A stretch of DNA of 64,000 nucleotides from Sphingobacteriales bacterium. Lineage in GTDB: Bacteria > Bacteroidota > Bacteroidia > Chitinophagales > UBA2359. The notes beneath the pieces are model-generated. The model did not search any database, was not told where the DNA came from, and saw only the letters and a program-made list of their open reading frames with translations. The DNA is taken from the NCBI GenBank assembly GCA_016706405.1, contig JADJJT010000001.1, forward strand, positions 434,001 through 498,000. Direction: 5' to 3'. The translations under genes and the position numbers were made by a program. Below, piece by piece: positions 25,318 to 35,448 of this stretch (positions are counted from its first letter, which is position 1; the number at the start of each line of letters is the position of its first letter).

Positions 25318-26523
25318 TTAGGTGTGTGAAAACCGCCCTACGCCAAATTTGTTTTTTATTTCGTCAAAAACGTTTAGAATTTTATTCAGGTGTTCGGGTT
25401 CGTGGCTGGCCATATAGCTTGTTCTAAGCATTTGCCTTCCGGGTGGGGTAGCCGGAGCAATAAAAGCATTTACAAATACGCCGGCATCATACAAAATTTT
25501 CCACATTCTAAAAGTCAGTTCGTCGTCTCCTATGATTATAGGCACAATAGCCGAGCGGCCTTCGGGAACGTTATAGCCCATATTGCGCAAGCCAGTGCGA
25601 ATTACCTGGGCATTTTGCACTACTTTTTGCACCAAATTGGGGTTGTCTTCTAAAATATTTAAAGCGGCAATGGCGGCTGCAACTGAGGCAGGTGTAGGCG
25701 AAGCACTAAAAATAAGTGCCTGCGAGGTATGGCGCAGATAGTTAATTACGCGCTCTTCGCCGGCAACAAACCCGCCCAACGAGGCCAAACTTTTACTAAA
25801 CGTGCACATAATAAGGTCTATATCGGCATCGAGGCCAAACTCGTTGGCTGTACCTCGCCCGCCTTGTCCAATAATACCAAAGGCGTGGGCATCGTCTAAT
25901 AAAACGGCGGCATTATATTGTTTGGCTAAATGGTTTAGTTCGGGCAGGTTTACAATGGTGCCAAAAGTGCTAAACACCCCATCTGATACGATAATTTTAT
26001 TGGCCTCGGGTGGGGCAATTTGCAATACCCGCTCAAGGTTTTTCATGTCGTTATGCTTGTAGCGCACCACTTTGCAGCCAGTAGCTTGGCCCAATAAATT
26101 TCCGGCAACAATACTCGCATGGTTATCTCGGTCTGAAAAAATAATATCGCCGCGGCCAACTAACGGAAACAAAACGCCTTGTCCGGTTTGAAATCCGGTA
26201 CTAAACAGCAAGGCTGCTTCTTTGTTTACAAATTTAGCTAAGCGGGTTTCTAACGCTACGTGCAAATCTATGGTGCCCGTTAAAAACCTCGAGCCCGAGC
26301 AACTTGTGCCATATTTAAGCAAGGCTTCAACGGCGGCCAATTTAACATTTGGGTGGGCAGTTAAGCCCAAATAATTGTTTGAGCCAGCCATAATAACCTC
26401 ACGGCCTTCCATTTTTACAATAGGCCCTTCGCTTTCTTCTACCGTTCTAAAATAAGGGTAAATACCCAGTGCTTTGTAATGGTCGGGTACGGTATATTCA
26501 TAACACTTATTAAAAATACTCAC
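25318..26523 (-). CDS. Serine palmitoyltransferase-like alpha-oxoamine synthase
   Basis: 401 residues, PLP fold type I. Marks include GSNNYLGLTAHP, GTSCSGSRFLTGT, LLDDAHAFGIIG and the PLP lysine in TFSKSLAS (K244). In Bacteroidota, close relatives make 3-ketosphinganine from serine and acyl-CoA, the first step of sphingolipid synthesis. 2-Amino-3-ketobutyrate CoA ligase and 8-amino-7-oxononanoate synthase are the related alternatives. The start segment (KCYEYTVPDHYKALGIYPYFR) favours the SPT-type group. A full promoter (TTTG-N20-TAacTTTG) lies about 220 bp upstream, and an NAD-dependent epimerase is divergent. Confidence 0.85.
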   Translation of the reverse strand: MSIFNKCYEYTVPDHYKALGIYPYFRTVEESEGPIVKMEGREVIMAGSNNYLGLTAHPNVKLAAVEALLKYGTSCSGSRFLTGTIDLHVALETRLAKFVNKEAALLFSTGFQTGQGVLFPLVGRGDIIFSDRDNHASIVAGNLLGQATGCKVVRYKHNDMKNLERVLQIAPPEANKIIVSDGVFSTFGTIVNLPELNHLAKQYNAAVLLDDAHAFGIIGQGGRGTANEFGLDADIDLIMCTFSKSLASLGGFVAGEERVINYLRHTSQALIFSASPTPASVAAAIAALNILEDNPNLVQKVVQNAQVIRTGLRNMGYNVPEGRSAIVPIIIGDDELTFRMWKILYDAGVFVNAFIAPATPPGRQMLRTSYMASHEPEHLNKILNVFDEIKNKFGVGRFSHT

Positions 26524-26741
26524 TGTTTAAATGGATTGATTTTAAGCCAAATGCTATTGGCAGGCTGAAAAATAAATGAATAACTTATTCAAACAAATAA
26601 AAGAAAAAGAAGCTATTGGCTATTTTCCGGGTTATATATCCGGAAAACGTACACAATATTAGCGTTTAATTTATAAACATCCTAACTTGCGGGTCAATTT
26701 CGATAATTAATTTATTTAAATCTGAATTAATTCTGAAGGCG

Positions 26742-26773
26742 CAAAGTTAAGTTTTTCTTATTTTGCGTTCAAA
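26742..26773 (-). promoter_or_regulatory. Complete Bacteroidota promoter for the SPT-like gene
   Basis: On the minus strand TTTG (26773-26770), exactly 20 bases, then TAacTTTG (26749-26742). This gives a leader of about 210 nt before the ATG at 26523. Confidence 0.75.
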
Positions 26774-26776
26774 TTT

Positions 26777-27805
26777 TTGGCCATGAATAGCAATAATTTC
26801 GATAAAATTGCGCTTATAACGGGTATTTCGGGTTTTGTTGGCAGCCATTTAGCGCAGCAGTTAGTAGCGCAAGGTTGGCAGGTTCGGGGGCTAATTAGGG
26901 CAAGCAGCAATTTGCGCTGGATACAAGATTTACCCATTACTTTATACCAGTGTGGTTTAACAAATATTGAAAGTTTAGAAGGGCCGCTACAGGGTGTTAC
27001 CCATGTTTTTCATATTGCAGGTGTAGTAAAAGCCAATAGTTTGCAACAGTTTGAGGCGGGCAATGTTGCCACAACTGCTACCTTATTGCAGGCCATTAGC
27101 AAGTACAATAAAAACATACAACACATTGTGGTTACAAGTAGTTTGGCTGCCGCCGGCCCCACAGTACCTAATTTGCCGCTTATCGAAGCTATGGCCGCCA
27201 AACCCGTTAATTGGTATGGCAAAAGCAAATGGGCACAAGAACAAGTATGCCTAAACTATACACAGCAACAGCAGCAACAACCGCCTTTGCCCATTACCAT
27301 TATAAGGCCACCGGTAGTTTACGGCCCCCGCGAAACCGATGTTTTGCTGTTTTTTAAACTTATTAAGCGCGGTATCTTACTGCAGCCCACAGGTAATAAA
27401 CAAGTTTTGAGTTTAATTTATATTGACGATTTGGTAAACGGCCTAATTGCCGCCGCACAAAGCAAAAACACAATAAATCAAACGTATTTTTTAGCCCATA
27501 ACCAAATCTACATATGGCACGATTTAGCCAAAACAACAGCCCAAATTCTACAGAAAAAAATAATTACTATAAGTTTACCTCGCTCTTTTATTAAAACTAT
27601 GGCTATAATTGCACAAGGTTGGGCAAAACTGCGTGGGCGAACTGCCACAACCCTAAATACCCAAAAGATAATAGAAATGGAGCAAGCTGCATGGATATGT
27701 AGCCCTGCTAAAGCATATAATGATTTTAATTTTGAAGCCACTACATCTTTGGCATCCGGATTAAAAACAACACTTAACTGGTATCAACAACATGGCTGGT
27801 TATAA
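26777..27805 (+). CDS. NAD(P)-dependent epimerase/dehydratase-family protein
   Basis: 342 residues, extended SDR fold. The Rossmann motif is TGISGFVGSHLA, the strand-4 motif HIAGVVKA, and the catalytic Y-x-x-x-K is YGKSK near residue 142, with the Ser in VVTSSLAAAG. The substrate end contains IIRPPVVYGPRETD and a long hydrophobic helix. The group contains sterol, dihydroflavonol and UDP-sugar dehydrogenases. Position back-to-back with the SPT-like gene suggests lipid metabolism, perhaps reduction of a keto-lipid, but that is inference. Confidence 0.8.
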   Translation: MAMNSNNFDKIALITGISGFVGSHLAQQLVAQGWQVRGLIRASSNLRWIQDLPITLYQCGLTNIESLEGPLQGVTHVFHIAGVVKANSLQQFEAGNVATTATLLQAISKYNKNIQHIVVTSSLAAAGPTVPNLPLIEAMAAKPVNWYGKSKWAQEQVCLNYTQQQQQQPPLPITIIRPPVVYGPRETDVLLFFKLIKRGILLQPTGNKQVLSLIYIDDLVNGLIAAAQSKNTINQTYFLAHNQIYIWHDLAKTTAQILQKKIITISLPRSFIKTMAIIAQGWAKLRGRTATTLNTQKIIEMEQAAWICSPAKAYNDFNFEATTSLASGLKTTLNWYQQHGWL

Positions 27806-27906
27806 GAAAACACAACAACTTGCCTTTTTCTTCTGTTTACTTGTTCTTAGCAAGCTATATTATTTTAACTTGAAACACTGCTATTTAAGTAACGAACTAA
27901 ACTAAA

Positions 27907-28605
27907 CTAAGGGGCTAATCTTTGTATTGTCCAATTACTATCAGCAGTTCTTGATGTATTGGTTTCGGGTGGATCGTTAATTAGTAGGCTGTAGGTAATA
28001 CGGTCGTGTAGGCGGTTAGGCCTGCCTTGCCAAAACTCCACATAATTAGGCTGTAACCTGTACCCTCCCCAATGTGTGGGGCAAACTACGGGAGCATTAG
28101 GCGCAAATTGTTGTTGGGCGGCATCAAAAAGGGCTTGCAATGCCTGCTGATTGGCAACAGGCTGACTTTGGTGCGAGGCAACAGCAGCCAACTGGCTTTC
28201 GCGCGGGCGCGAGGCAAAATACTCCACCGACTCTTGCGCCGATGTTTTTACTACAATTCCCTCAACCCTAACCTGCCGCTCAAGAGACGGCCAGTAAAAC
28301 AAAATACTTGCTTGCGGGTTAGCGGTTAGTTCGTTTCCTTTGCGGCTTAAGTAATTGGTATAAAAAACAAAACCATTCTCATCAAAACCTTTTAACAATA
28401 CTGCCCGCACCGATGGTTTGCCGTTTGGCGTTGCAGTAGCCAAAATCATGGCATTCATATCTATACGGTTAGGGTCTTGTGTTGTTGCCCATGCTTCAAA
28501 CCAAAGTGCAAAAAGTACTAAGGGGTTGGCAGGCAAAGGCGCATCGGGTAAACTGTGGCGGTTATACTGTTGCCGCCAGCTTGCAATATCGGTTAAAAAC
28601 GACAT
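27907..28605 (-). CDS. pdxH: Pyridoxamine/pyridoxine 5'-phosphate oxidase
   Basis: 232 residues. FMN-binding segments SVRAVLLKGFDENGFVFYTNY, SRKGNEL and WPSLERQVRVEG are followed by SRPRESQLAAVASHQSQP and WGGYRLQP, then FWQGRPNRLHDRI, all standard for PdxH. The C-terminus is a little extended (NTSRTADSNWTIQRLAP) but keeps the expected last strand. It makes pyridoxal 5'-phosphate in the cytoplasm. The neighbouring PLP enzyme (SPT-like) uses the product, though the genes are not in one operon. A TAatTTTG element lies about 53 bp upstream. Confidence 0.95.
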   Translation of the reverse strand: MSFLTDIASWRQQYNRHSLPDAPLPANPLVLFALWFEAWATTQDPNRIDMNAMILATATPNGKPSVRAVLLKGFDENGFVFYTNYLSRKGNELTANPQASILFYWPSLERQVRVEGIVVKTSAQESVEYFASRPRESQLAAVASHQSQPVANQQALQALFDAAQQQFAPNAPVVCPTHWGGYRLQPNYVEFWQGRPNRLHDRITYSLLINDPPETNTSRTADSNWTIQRLAP

Positions 28606-28657
28606 AGTTTGGCACGTTGTTTTGTTTGATTTAATAATATTGATTACAAACCGGCGG

Positions 28658-28665
28658 CAAAATTA
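28658..28665 (-). promoter_or_regulatory. Bacteroidota -7 element (TAatTTTG) for pdxH
   Basis: The plus strand reads CAAAATTA. It lies in the 292-bp divergent gap between pdxH and the large outer-membrane-type gene. No matching -33 was found. Confidence 0.45.
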
Positions 28666-28897
28666 ATAAAATGGTATGGTTTCCGGATAAAAACAGGCCG
28701 ACAATAACCCCAATACCACTCTGAAAGACCGAGTAAATATCTCCAGAACACAAAGTTGTTAGCAAGCAATAATTTTCAACCTAAAACCCAAGCAGCCCCA
28801 AATGCAACTAAAGCCCTATTTTTAGCGTTAAACAAACTGAAATTAATATTTGGTAGGCGGTAATATATTGCGCTGATTTACAAATTGTCTTTGTTTT

Positions 28898-31800
28898 GTG
28901 CCCAAAAAGCTTGTTTTTTTAGTTTCCTTGTTTATACCTTGTTTATTAATTTGGACAGGGCTGCAGTTAAACGCACAAACAACCGCCAAAGATAGCTTAG
29001 TTAAACCAACAGATGCGCGTTTTAACCTTTCGAACCTTAGGCAAAAATGGATAAAAATTGGGCTGGGCACCGATACGATTACCTTAGATACTCTTTCCGT
29101 TTTTCCGGATACTTTTGCCTTGTTTTACCCCAACGGGCAGCCCTTTACCGATACTGCCGCTTATAAACTTTATCCGGCGCAGGCAAAAATCATTTTTCGG
29201 CACTCAATATTATCAACTGCTGCTGCCAGCACACCCCCGCCCGACAGCCTAATGGCTCGTTACCGCGTAATGCCATTCTACTTAGCACAAACCTTTAGGC
29301 ATAAAAACAAGCAGCTAAACACGCCTTTTGGCGAGCTGCCTTATACGGGTAATGCCTACCAGCTTAAACCCACCACCGCCACCTCGTTATTCGATTTTGG
29401 CGGCTTAAACTACAATGGCAGCCTAACGCGCGGCATTGCCATTGGCAACAACCAAGACCTAAGTGTTAATTCAAATTTTAACCTTCAAATTGCAGGCAAA
29501 TTGCCCGGCGATATTAGTATTTTAGCCGCCTTGAACGACAATAATCTGCCCATACAGCCCGAAGGCAATACCCAGCAATTACAAGAATTCGACAAAATAT
29601 ATATCGAACTAAAAAAACAAAACCACAGCCTATTGCTTGGCGATTTTTCACTTACCAACCCTGCTAATGGCTATTTTATGCGGGTACAGCGCAATTTATT
29701 AGGTGCCAAATACCAAACCAATTTTAATATTAATAAACAAGCCGAAAAACAACGACAGCAGCAATTAACGTTTGGGGCGGCTGCGGCCATAGCCAAAGGA
29801 GCTTACCAAAGACAAACCTTAACCCCTGTTGAAGGCAACCAGGGACCTTACCGATTGGTAGGAGCTAACGGCGAAAATTTTATTGTTGTACTTTCGGGCA
29901 GCGAACGGGTTTATGTTGATGGCCGTTTGCTGACGCGCGGCGCTACCAACGATTATATAATAGATTATAACACTGCCGAGTTGGGCTTTACCCCCAAAAT
30001 GCCCATTACCAAAGATGTGCGCTTAGTAGTTGAGTTTGAATATACCGACCGCACCTATTTGCGCCCTGCCTTATTAACCCATGCCCAATGGCAGCAAGGC
30101 AAAACTCAAATAAGGATAGCCCATTTTTACGAAACCGACAGTAAAAACCAGCCTGTAAGCGATTACACGTTAAGCGACGCGCAAAAAAATGCCCTTAAAA
30201 ATGCCGGCGATAACCCGTTGAGTGCCATTGTATCCGGAATTGACAGTGTAGGCTATTCGCCTCAAAGTTTAGTACCTTTATATGCTTTAAAAGATACTAC
30301 TGTTGGCACTCATTTTTATCCGGATGTTTTAGTACAGCGAAACGACACCACGGCAAGCTATGCGGTGCGTTTTAGCTATGTAGGGCAGGGCTTTGGCGAC
30401 TATATCCCTCAAACCGAAAACCTAAACGGCAGGGCTTTTAAATGGGTTAGTCCCGATACGGTTACCCAACAAAAAACGGGTAGTTATGCACCCGTACAAC
30501 AGTTAATTACCCCCAAGCAGCGGCAGTTATTAACGCTTGGTGCGCAAACGCAAATAGCCAAAAACGGTATTGTTAACGCCGAATTAGCGCTAAGCCAACG
30601 CGATGCCAATACTTTTTCGGAAAAAGATGATGCCGATAATTTGGGACTGGCGGCAGCCCTAACCTGGCAAAATAGCTGGGCATTAAGCAACCGTTTGCAT
30701 TTTGAGCAGCAATTGCGTTACGAGTTTGCCAACAAACAGTTTATTCCGGTTGAGCCATACAGACCAGTGGAATTTGCCCGGAATTGGAATTTGCCGGCTA
30801 CCTCTTCTGTCATTACCGGATCATCAGGTATTGGGGGGGGGCTGCCCGCCTATGGGCAACATTTGGCGGCAATAAAAATGGGCATTAAAGGTGCAAATGG
30901 CCTAAATACCACCTACGATCTAAGTTGGTTAGCCACTACCGACACTACTTATAGGGGTTGGCAACATGATTTGCAAAATCAAACTTCCTTAGGCAAAGGC
31001 TGGCTATTTAAAATAGGCGGTACCTGGCTGCAAACCAAACAGGGCAAAGGCAGTAGCAGCAGTAGTTTTATAAGGCCAGTTAGCAGCCTCGAAAAAAAAC
31101 TGAGCAAAGGCCGTTTGCGAGGCTTTACTTTTGCCATAGCTACCCAAGCCGAAAAAAATGCGCGCTGGCTACTCGATAGTCTTACCCCGCAAAGCTTCGC
31201 TTGGTACGATTGGAAATTAATGGCAACAAATAGCGATACCAGTCAAAAAGCGCTGCGTTTATCGTTTGTACGGCGCATAGATTTTGGCCTTAAAAATCAA
31301 ACTTACCGGATGGCTTCGCAAAGCCAAACCCTTGATATTGGCGGCACCTGGGCTGGCAATAAAAAGCAACAGCAATGGGCATGGCAGCTAAACTGGCGGC
31401 GCTTAGCCATAACCGACTCGGTGCTGATAGCCGCCAATAATAAACCTGCCAATAATTTATTAGGCAGTTTAACACATCAAGGCGGGTGGTGGCGCGGTTT
31501 GCTGCGCAGCACCACGCAGTACGAAATTGGGTCGGGACAAGAGCAAAAAACCGAATATTACTATCAGCCGGCTACCAATGGCCCCGGTGCTTATATTTGG
31601 AAGGATTACAACACCGATGGACTACAGCAAACCGGCGAGTTTGAATACGACCCTCAAGGGGCCGCGCTATCTGACACAACTACCTATAACCGCTTGCTTT
31701 TACCTACGGGCGATTATTTGCGCACAAACAATGCCTTATTGAGTCAAACTTTATACCTTACGCCTAAGCTTGGCTTAAACACGACTTCAATATCCGGAAG

Positions 31801-32602
31801 AAAAAATAACTGGCGCAGTATCTTAGCACTTGTATCAACGCAGCATACTATTAGTTTAATGCGCAAGGTGGCCACAACGCAACAAGCCCGGTGGTTGGCT
31901 TGGCTGCCCTTTGGCCGCGACACGCTACTGCAAACCATCAGCGAAAACTCGACCTGGCAAAACACACTATACCTTAATCGCAGTAACCCCGCTTGGGAGC
32001 TAATGCTGCAGAGCATAAATATTGCCACTACTGCCAATTTGGTAAGTGGTGCCGACCGCCGCACGCGCAACGAGTATTTGGCACAATGGCGGCAAGGATT
32101 AGGCAGGCGTTTTACCGCTATACTTAAATATGGCAGGGGCAACACCACATCGGCATCAATGGCGTTTGCCAACCGCAATTACCACCTGCAAAACCAACAA
32201 ATTGAGCCTCAGCTAACAGCCATTATTAGCAACAAACAGCGTTTTATACTAAGTTATCGGTATAAACATGCGTTTAACAAACCAAATAATCCACCTGCCA
32301 ACCCACCCGAAACCACCCGCGAACACCGCCTTACCGCCGAGCATACCCTTGCCGCTGTTGGACAAAATAGTATAAACAGCCGGTTGTCGTGGGTAAATAT
32401 TGCCTATTTGGGGCCTACCAATACGCCAGCCGCTTTTGCCTTGCTTGAGGGTTTGCAGCCTGGCCAAAATTGGCTGTGGACATTAAATTATGGTACCCGT
32501 TTGCCGGGCAATTTGCAGCTTAATTTACAATACGAGGGGCGAAAATCGGAAAACAGCCGCGTAGCACATGTAGGGCGTATGAGCCTGACAGCCTTGTTTT
32601 AA
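28898..32602 (+). CDS. Large exported, probably outer-membrane beta-barrel protein of unknown function
   Basis: 1234 residues from a GTG start that opens a signal peptide (KKLVFLVSLFIPCLLIWTG, then LNAQ). A conserved-looking core follows: GSLTRGIAIGNNQDLSVNSNF, IAGKLPGDISILAALNDNN, LLLGDFSLTNP and an FN3-like or carboxypeptidase-like segment with YVDGRLLTRG and NDYIIDYNTAELGF. The C-terminal two thirds is a long run of alternating hydrophobic/polar strands with W and Y at strand ends, finishing RMSLTALF with a terminal Phe, typical of outer-membrane barrels. I recognise this architecture only as an uncharacterised Bacteroidota family. No TonB box or plug was identified. Possible roles are transport or surface assembly. 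Confidence 0.7.
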   Translation: MPKKLVFLVSLFIPCLLIWTGLQLNAQTTAKDSLVKPTDARFNLSNLRQKWIKIGLGTDTITLDTLSVFPDTFALFYPNGQPFTDTAAYKLYPAQAKIIFRHSILSTAAASTPPPDSLMARYRVMPFYLAQTFRHKNKQLNTPFGELPYTGNAYQLKPTTATSLFDFGGLNYNGSLTRGIAIGNNQDLSVNSNFNLQIAGKLPGDISILAALNDNNLPIQPEGNTQQLQEFDKIYIELKKQNHSLLLGDFSLTNPANGYFMRVQRNLLGAKYQTNFNINKQAEKQRQQQLTFGAAAAIAKGAYQRQTLTPVEGNQGPYRLVGANGENFIVVLSGSERVYVDGRLLTRGATNDYIIDYNTAELGFTPKMPITKDVRLVVEFEYTDRTYLRPALLTHAQWQQGKTQIRIAHFYETDSKNQPVSDYTLSDAQKNALKNAGDNPLSAIVSGIDSVGYSPQSLVPLYALKDTTVGTHFYPDVLVQRNDTTASYAVRFSYVGQGFGDYIPQTENLNGRAFKWVSPDTVTQQKTGSYAPVQQLITPKQRQLLTLGAQTQIAKNGIVNAELALSQRDANTFSEKDDADNLGLAAALTWQNSWALSNRLHFEQQLRYEFANKQFIPVEPYRPVEFARNWNLPATSSVITGSSGIGGGLPAYGQHLAAIKMGIKGANGLNTTYDLSWLATTDTTYRGWQHDLQNQTSLGKGWLFKIGGTWLQTKQGKGSSSSSFIRPVSSLEKKLSKGRLRGFTFAIATQAEKNARWLLDSLTPQSFAWYDWKLMATNSDTSQKALRLSFVRRIDFGLKNQTYRMASQSQTLDIGGTWAGNKKQQQWAWQLNWRRLAITDSVLIAANNKPANNLLGSLTHQGGWWRGLLRSTTQYEIGSGQEQKTEYYYQPATNGPGAYIWKDYNTDGLQQTGEFEYDPQGAALSDTTTYNRLLLPTGDYLRTNNALLSQTLYLTPKLGLNTTSISGRKNNWRSILALVSTQHTISLMRKVATTQQARWLAWLPFGRDTLLQTISENSTWQNTLYLNRSNPAWELMLQSINIATTANLVSGADRRTRNEYLAQWRQGLGRRFTAILKYGRGNTTSASMAFANRNYHLQNQQIEPQLTAIISNKQRFILSYRYKHAFNKPNNPPANPPETTREHRLTAEHTLAAVGQNSINSRLSWVNIAYLGPTNTPAAFALLEGLQPGQNWLWTLNYGTRLPGNLQLNLQYEGRKSENSRVAHVGRMSLTALF

Positions 32603-32645
32603 AGCCCTTACTTGGGGGCAGCATACAAATATTTTTTTATTTTAC

Positions 32646-32676
32646 TTGATTTTTGAACAAACGGCAGCTATATTTG
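32646..32676 (+). promoter_or_regulatory. Bacteroidota promoter of the kinase operon
   Basis: TTG (32646-32648), 20 bases, then TAtaTTTG (32669-32676), about 125 bp upstream of the first kinase start. The genes that follow overlap by 4 bp at each junction, so this is probably the operon promoter. Confidence 0.6.
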
Positions 32677-32799
32677 TGCGATAATTATTGTATTTGTTTT
32701 TGTGGATATGAATATTCAAACTTTCCACTTTTTTATAAAACGAAGCTTGAGTGACGGGCGTAATAGCTTATCCGGATGTGGATATAAGTTAAAGCTAAA

Positions 32800-35448
32800 A
32801 TGTCTGTTGAAATAAAACCAGCAAATGAAATAATGGACATCGCTAATATAAAAATTCATTTTAAATACTTCCTAATCATTTTTGGAATGTTTTTTTCCTG
32901 CACTCTTTATTGTCAGCCCAAAACTGATGATGAGCTATATGCCACTTGGAAAGATAAATCGAAACCTGAAACGGTAAGATTAGAAGCAATTTGGGAGAGA
33001 TTGAACATGGATTTCATGCCCAATCAAGAACCAGCCTGGTGGAAGAAATGGAATAAGGAAATTAATGAAGCTATAGAGCTATCTATAAAAAATAACAAAA
33101 ATGGATACTTGCCGCTTTTATATATGCTTAGTACAGAAACTTGTGAAGGCAATATTGAGTGCAAGTGTACAAATGCTAAAAAAGTAATAGAAAGTGCAAA
33201 AGTTGCCAATGATTCTAAAATGCCGGTTGTTTTTGTGGCGTTCTTTAGTTTAGCTTTTGAATGTAACGAAAAAGTGAAAGAGGAAGACTTGACTAATGAA
33301 TTCAATAAAATGAAAAGCAATTTATCAGATAGTCCCACTAACCATAAAGAATTACGGGAAATAACTTTTGCTTTAGGTGAATGGTACAGTCAGAAGGAAA
33401 AGTATCCAAAAGCGTTAAGTTACCTTTTGGAAAGTCAAAGATTATCTGAAGAATTGAAATTAATAGATTTTTCTTATGCCCGAAATAACCAAGCAATTGC
33501 TGGCATTCATGCCCAAATAGGAAATTATAAAGAAGCAGAAAAATACATTGATAAAAGCCTTGAGGTTGCTTATTCTTTGAAAGATACCTTCCAACTGGGT
33601 AGTGCATATCTTGGCAAATCTAATTTAATGTTGAAATTAAAAGAAGAAGCAAAAGCCCAACACTACATAGATTCTGCCATGTACATTATGAAAAATGTTA
33701 AACGCTGTGAGCCTTGTTTTAATATTGCAAAAACGCTAAACGCCGGAATTAAAAATTTATCCAAAAACTATTCAGGAGCGTTAACTGAACTAAATGAAGT
33801 AGCGGCATTTTATAAAGGAAATAAAGAGCAAAAGCCAGACCCCATTTTTTTTACAGAAAAAGCAAGGGCTTATTTGGGGCTGAAAAAATATACCCATGCC
33901 ATCCAAACAATTAAAGAAGTAAAAGTATCGGAGCAAACGTATAATAAAAATATTTCTGACAACTATGATATACTTTCCAAAGCTTATGAAGCCATTGGGG
34001 ACTATAACAATGCTTTGAAAAATTATAAATTACATGTACAGGCAGAAGATACATTAGCCGTTTGGAGAAATAGCAGTGAAGTAACAAGGTTGGAGTTAGA
34101 GAATCAATTCACCCAACAACAACTTAAATCAGAGCTTAATTTTCAAAGTCAAATCAACAAACAAAAGTCAACCAGAAACTGGATTTTATTCTTAGGAATT
34201 TCGGCTTTGATACTTTCAATAGGATTATATACCAGACTTCGATATACCAGAAAAACTCAAAAACTACTACAACACAAAAACCAAATCATCGAAGCCGAAA
34301 AACAAAAAGCCGAAGCCAGTGAAAAAGCCAAGCATCTGTTCCTCGCCAATATGAGTCATGAAATTCGTACACCTATGAATGCTATAAAAGGCATGACGGA
34401 TATTCTCATAAGAAGAAACCCTAAAGATGATCAGAAAGAGTATCTTGAAGGTATAAAACAATCTTCAGATTCTTTATTGGTTATCATCAATGACATCTTA
34501 GATATTTCTAAAATTGAATCCGGAAAAATTGAATTAGAGCATGAATCATTTTCTGTAAATGAATTGTTGAATAATGTCCACACCATCATGCAATTCAAAG
34601 CCGAAGAAAAAGGACTTGAGTTGGTTAAAGATATTCCCAATCAAGAATTAAATGTTCAAGGAGATGTTACCCGATTGCGACAAATTTTAATCAACCTGAT
34701 TGGAAATGCCATTAAGTTTACTGAAAAAGGAACGGTTACTACTTCAATAAAATCAGAGCAAGATGGTAATAAACTTAGTCTTCATTTTACCGTATCGGAC
34801 ACCGGAATTGGTATAGATGAAAATAGAATGGGTAAAATATTTGAATCATTCGAACAAGCTTACAGCGATACTACCCGGAAGTTTGGAGGCACGGGTTTGG
34901 GTTTAAGCATCTCAAAAAAATTAGTAGAACTACACAATGGAAAAATTTGGGTAGAAAGTGAAAAGGGTAAAGGTAGCCAGTTTCATTTCATTATTCCCTA
35001 TGCTGTAGCCGATGCTAAAACAGAAATAATGCCGGCAGATGATGCTCAAACCAATATCGCTGATGCACTTAAAGGAATAAAAATTCTATTGGTAGAAGAC
35101 AATGAATTCAATGTAGTTGTAGCTAAGGAAGAGTTAGAAGATGCCATTGAAGGTGTTTATGTTGAAGTTGCAGAAAATGGTTTAATTGCCGTAGAGAAAT
35201 TAAAATCATCTACATTTGATATTATTCTTATGGATGTTCAAATGCCGGTAATGAATGGCTTTGAAGCCACCCAAGCCATAAGAAACCTCGATAGTGAAAA
35301 AAACAATACCCCAATCATTGCCATGACGGCCAACGTACTTAAAGAAGAAGTAGATTTGTGCTACAAATCAGGTATGAATGATTTTATTGGGAAACCGTTT
35401 GAGACGGAAGAATTGTTGGCGAAAATTAAAAACTTGGTAACAAAATGA
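32800..35448 (+). CDS. Hybrid histidine kinase 1: TPR sensor, HisKA, HATPase, receiver
   Basis: 882 residues. A signal-like segment follows the internal Met12 (32833), which may be the true start. Residues about 100-450 are TPR-like helical repeats (for example KYPKALSYLLESQRLSEEL and NYKEAEKYIDKSLEVA). A transmembrane helix lies near 461-481, then a coiled coil. HisKA is NMSHEIRTPMNA with phospho-acceptor His520. The HATPase has NLIGNAIKFTEKG, DTGIGI and FGGTGLGLSI. The C-terminal receiver has LLVEDN and MDVQMP with Asp812. The stop overlaps the ATG of the next kinase (ATGA). Its transmitter and receiver DNA is nearly identical to those of the next two kinases. Confidence 0.92.
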   Translation: MSVEIKPANEIMDIANIKIHFKYFLIIFGMFFSCTLYCQPKTDDELYATWKDKSKPETVRLEAIWERLNMDFMPNQEPAWWKKWNKEINEAIELSIKNNKNGYLPLLYMLSTETCEGNIECKCTNAKKVIESAKVANDSKMPVVFVAFFSLAFECNEKVKEEDLTNEFNKMKSNLSDSPTNHKELREITFALGEWYSQKEKYPKALSYLLESQRLSEELKLIDFSYARNNQAIAGIHAQIGNYKEAEKYIDKSLEVAYSLKDTFQLGSAYLGKSNLMLKLKEEAKAQHYIDSAMYIMKNVKRCEPCFNIAKTLNAGIKNLSKNYSGALTELNEVAAFYKGNKEQKPDPIFFTEKARAYLGLKKYTHAIQTIKEVKVSEQTYNKNISDNYDILSKAYEAIGDYNNALKNYKLHVQAEDTLAVWRNSSEVTRLELENQFTQQQLKSELNFQSQINKQKSTRNWILFLGISALILSIGLYTRLRYTRKTQKLLQHKNQIIEAEKQKAEASEKAKHLFLANMSHEIRTPMNAIKGMTDILIRRNPKDDQKEYLEGIKQSSDSLLVIINDILDISKIESGKIELEHESFSVNELLNNVHTIMQFKAEEKGLELVKDIPNQELNVQGDVTRLRQILINLIGNAIKFTEKGTVTTSIKSEQDGNKLSLHFTVSDTGIGIDENRMGKIFESFEQAYSDTTRKFGGTGLGLSISKKLVELHNGKIWVESEKGKGSQFHFIIPYAVADAKTEIMPADDAQTNIADALKGIKILLVEDNEFNVVVAKEELEDAIEGVYVEVAENGLIAVEKLKSSTFDIILMDVQMPVMNGFEATQAIRNLDSEKNNTPIIAMTANVLKEEVDLCYKSGMNDFIGKPFETEELLAKIKNLVTK

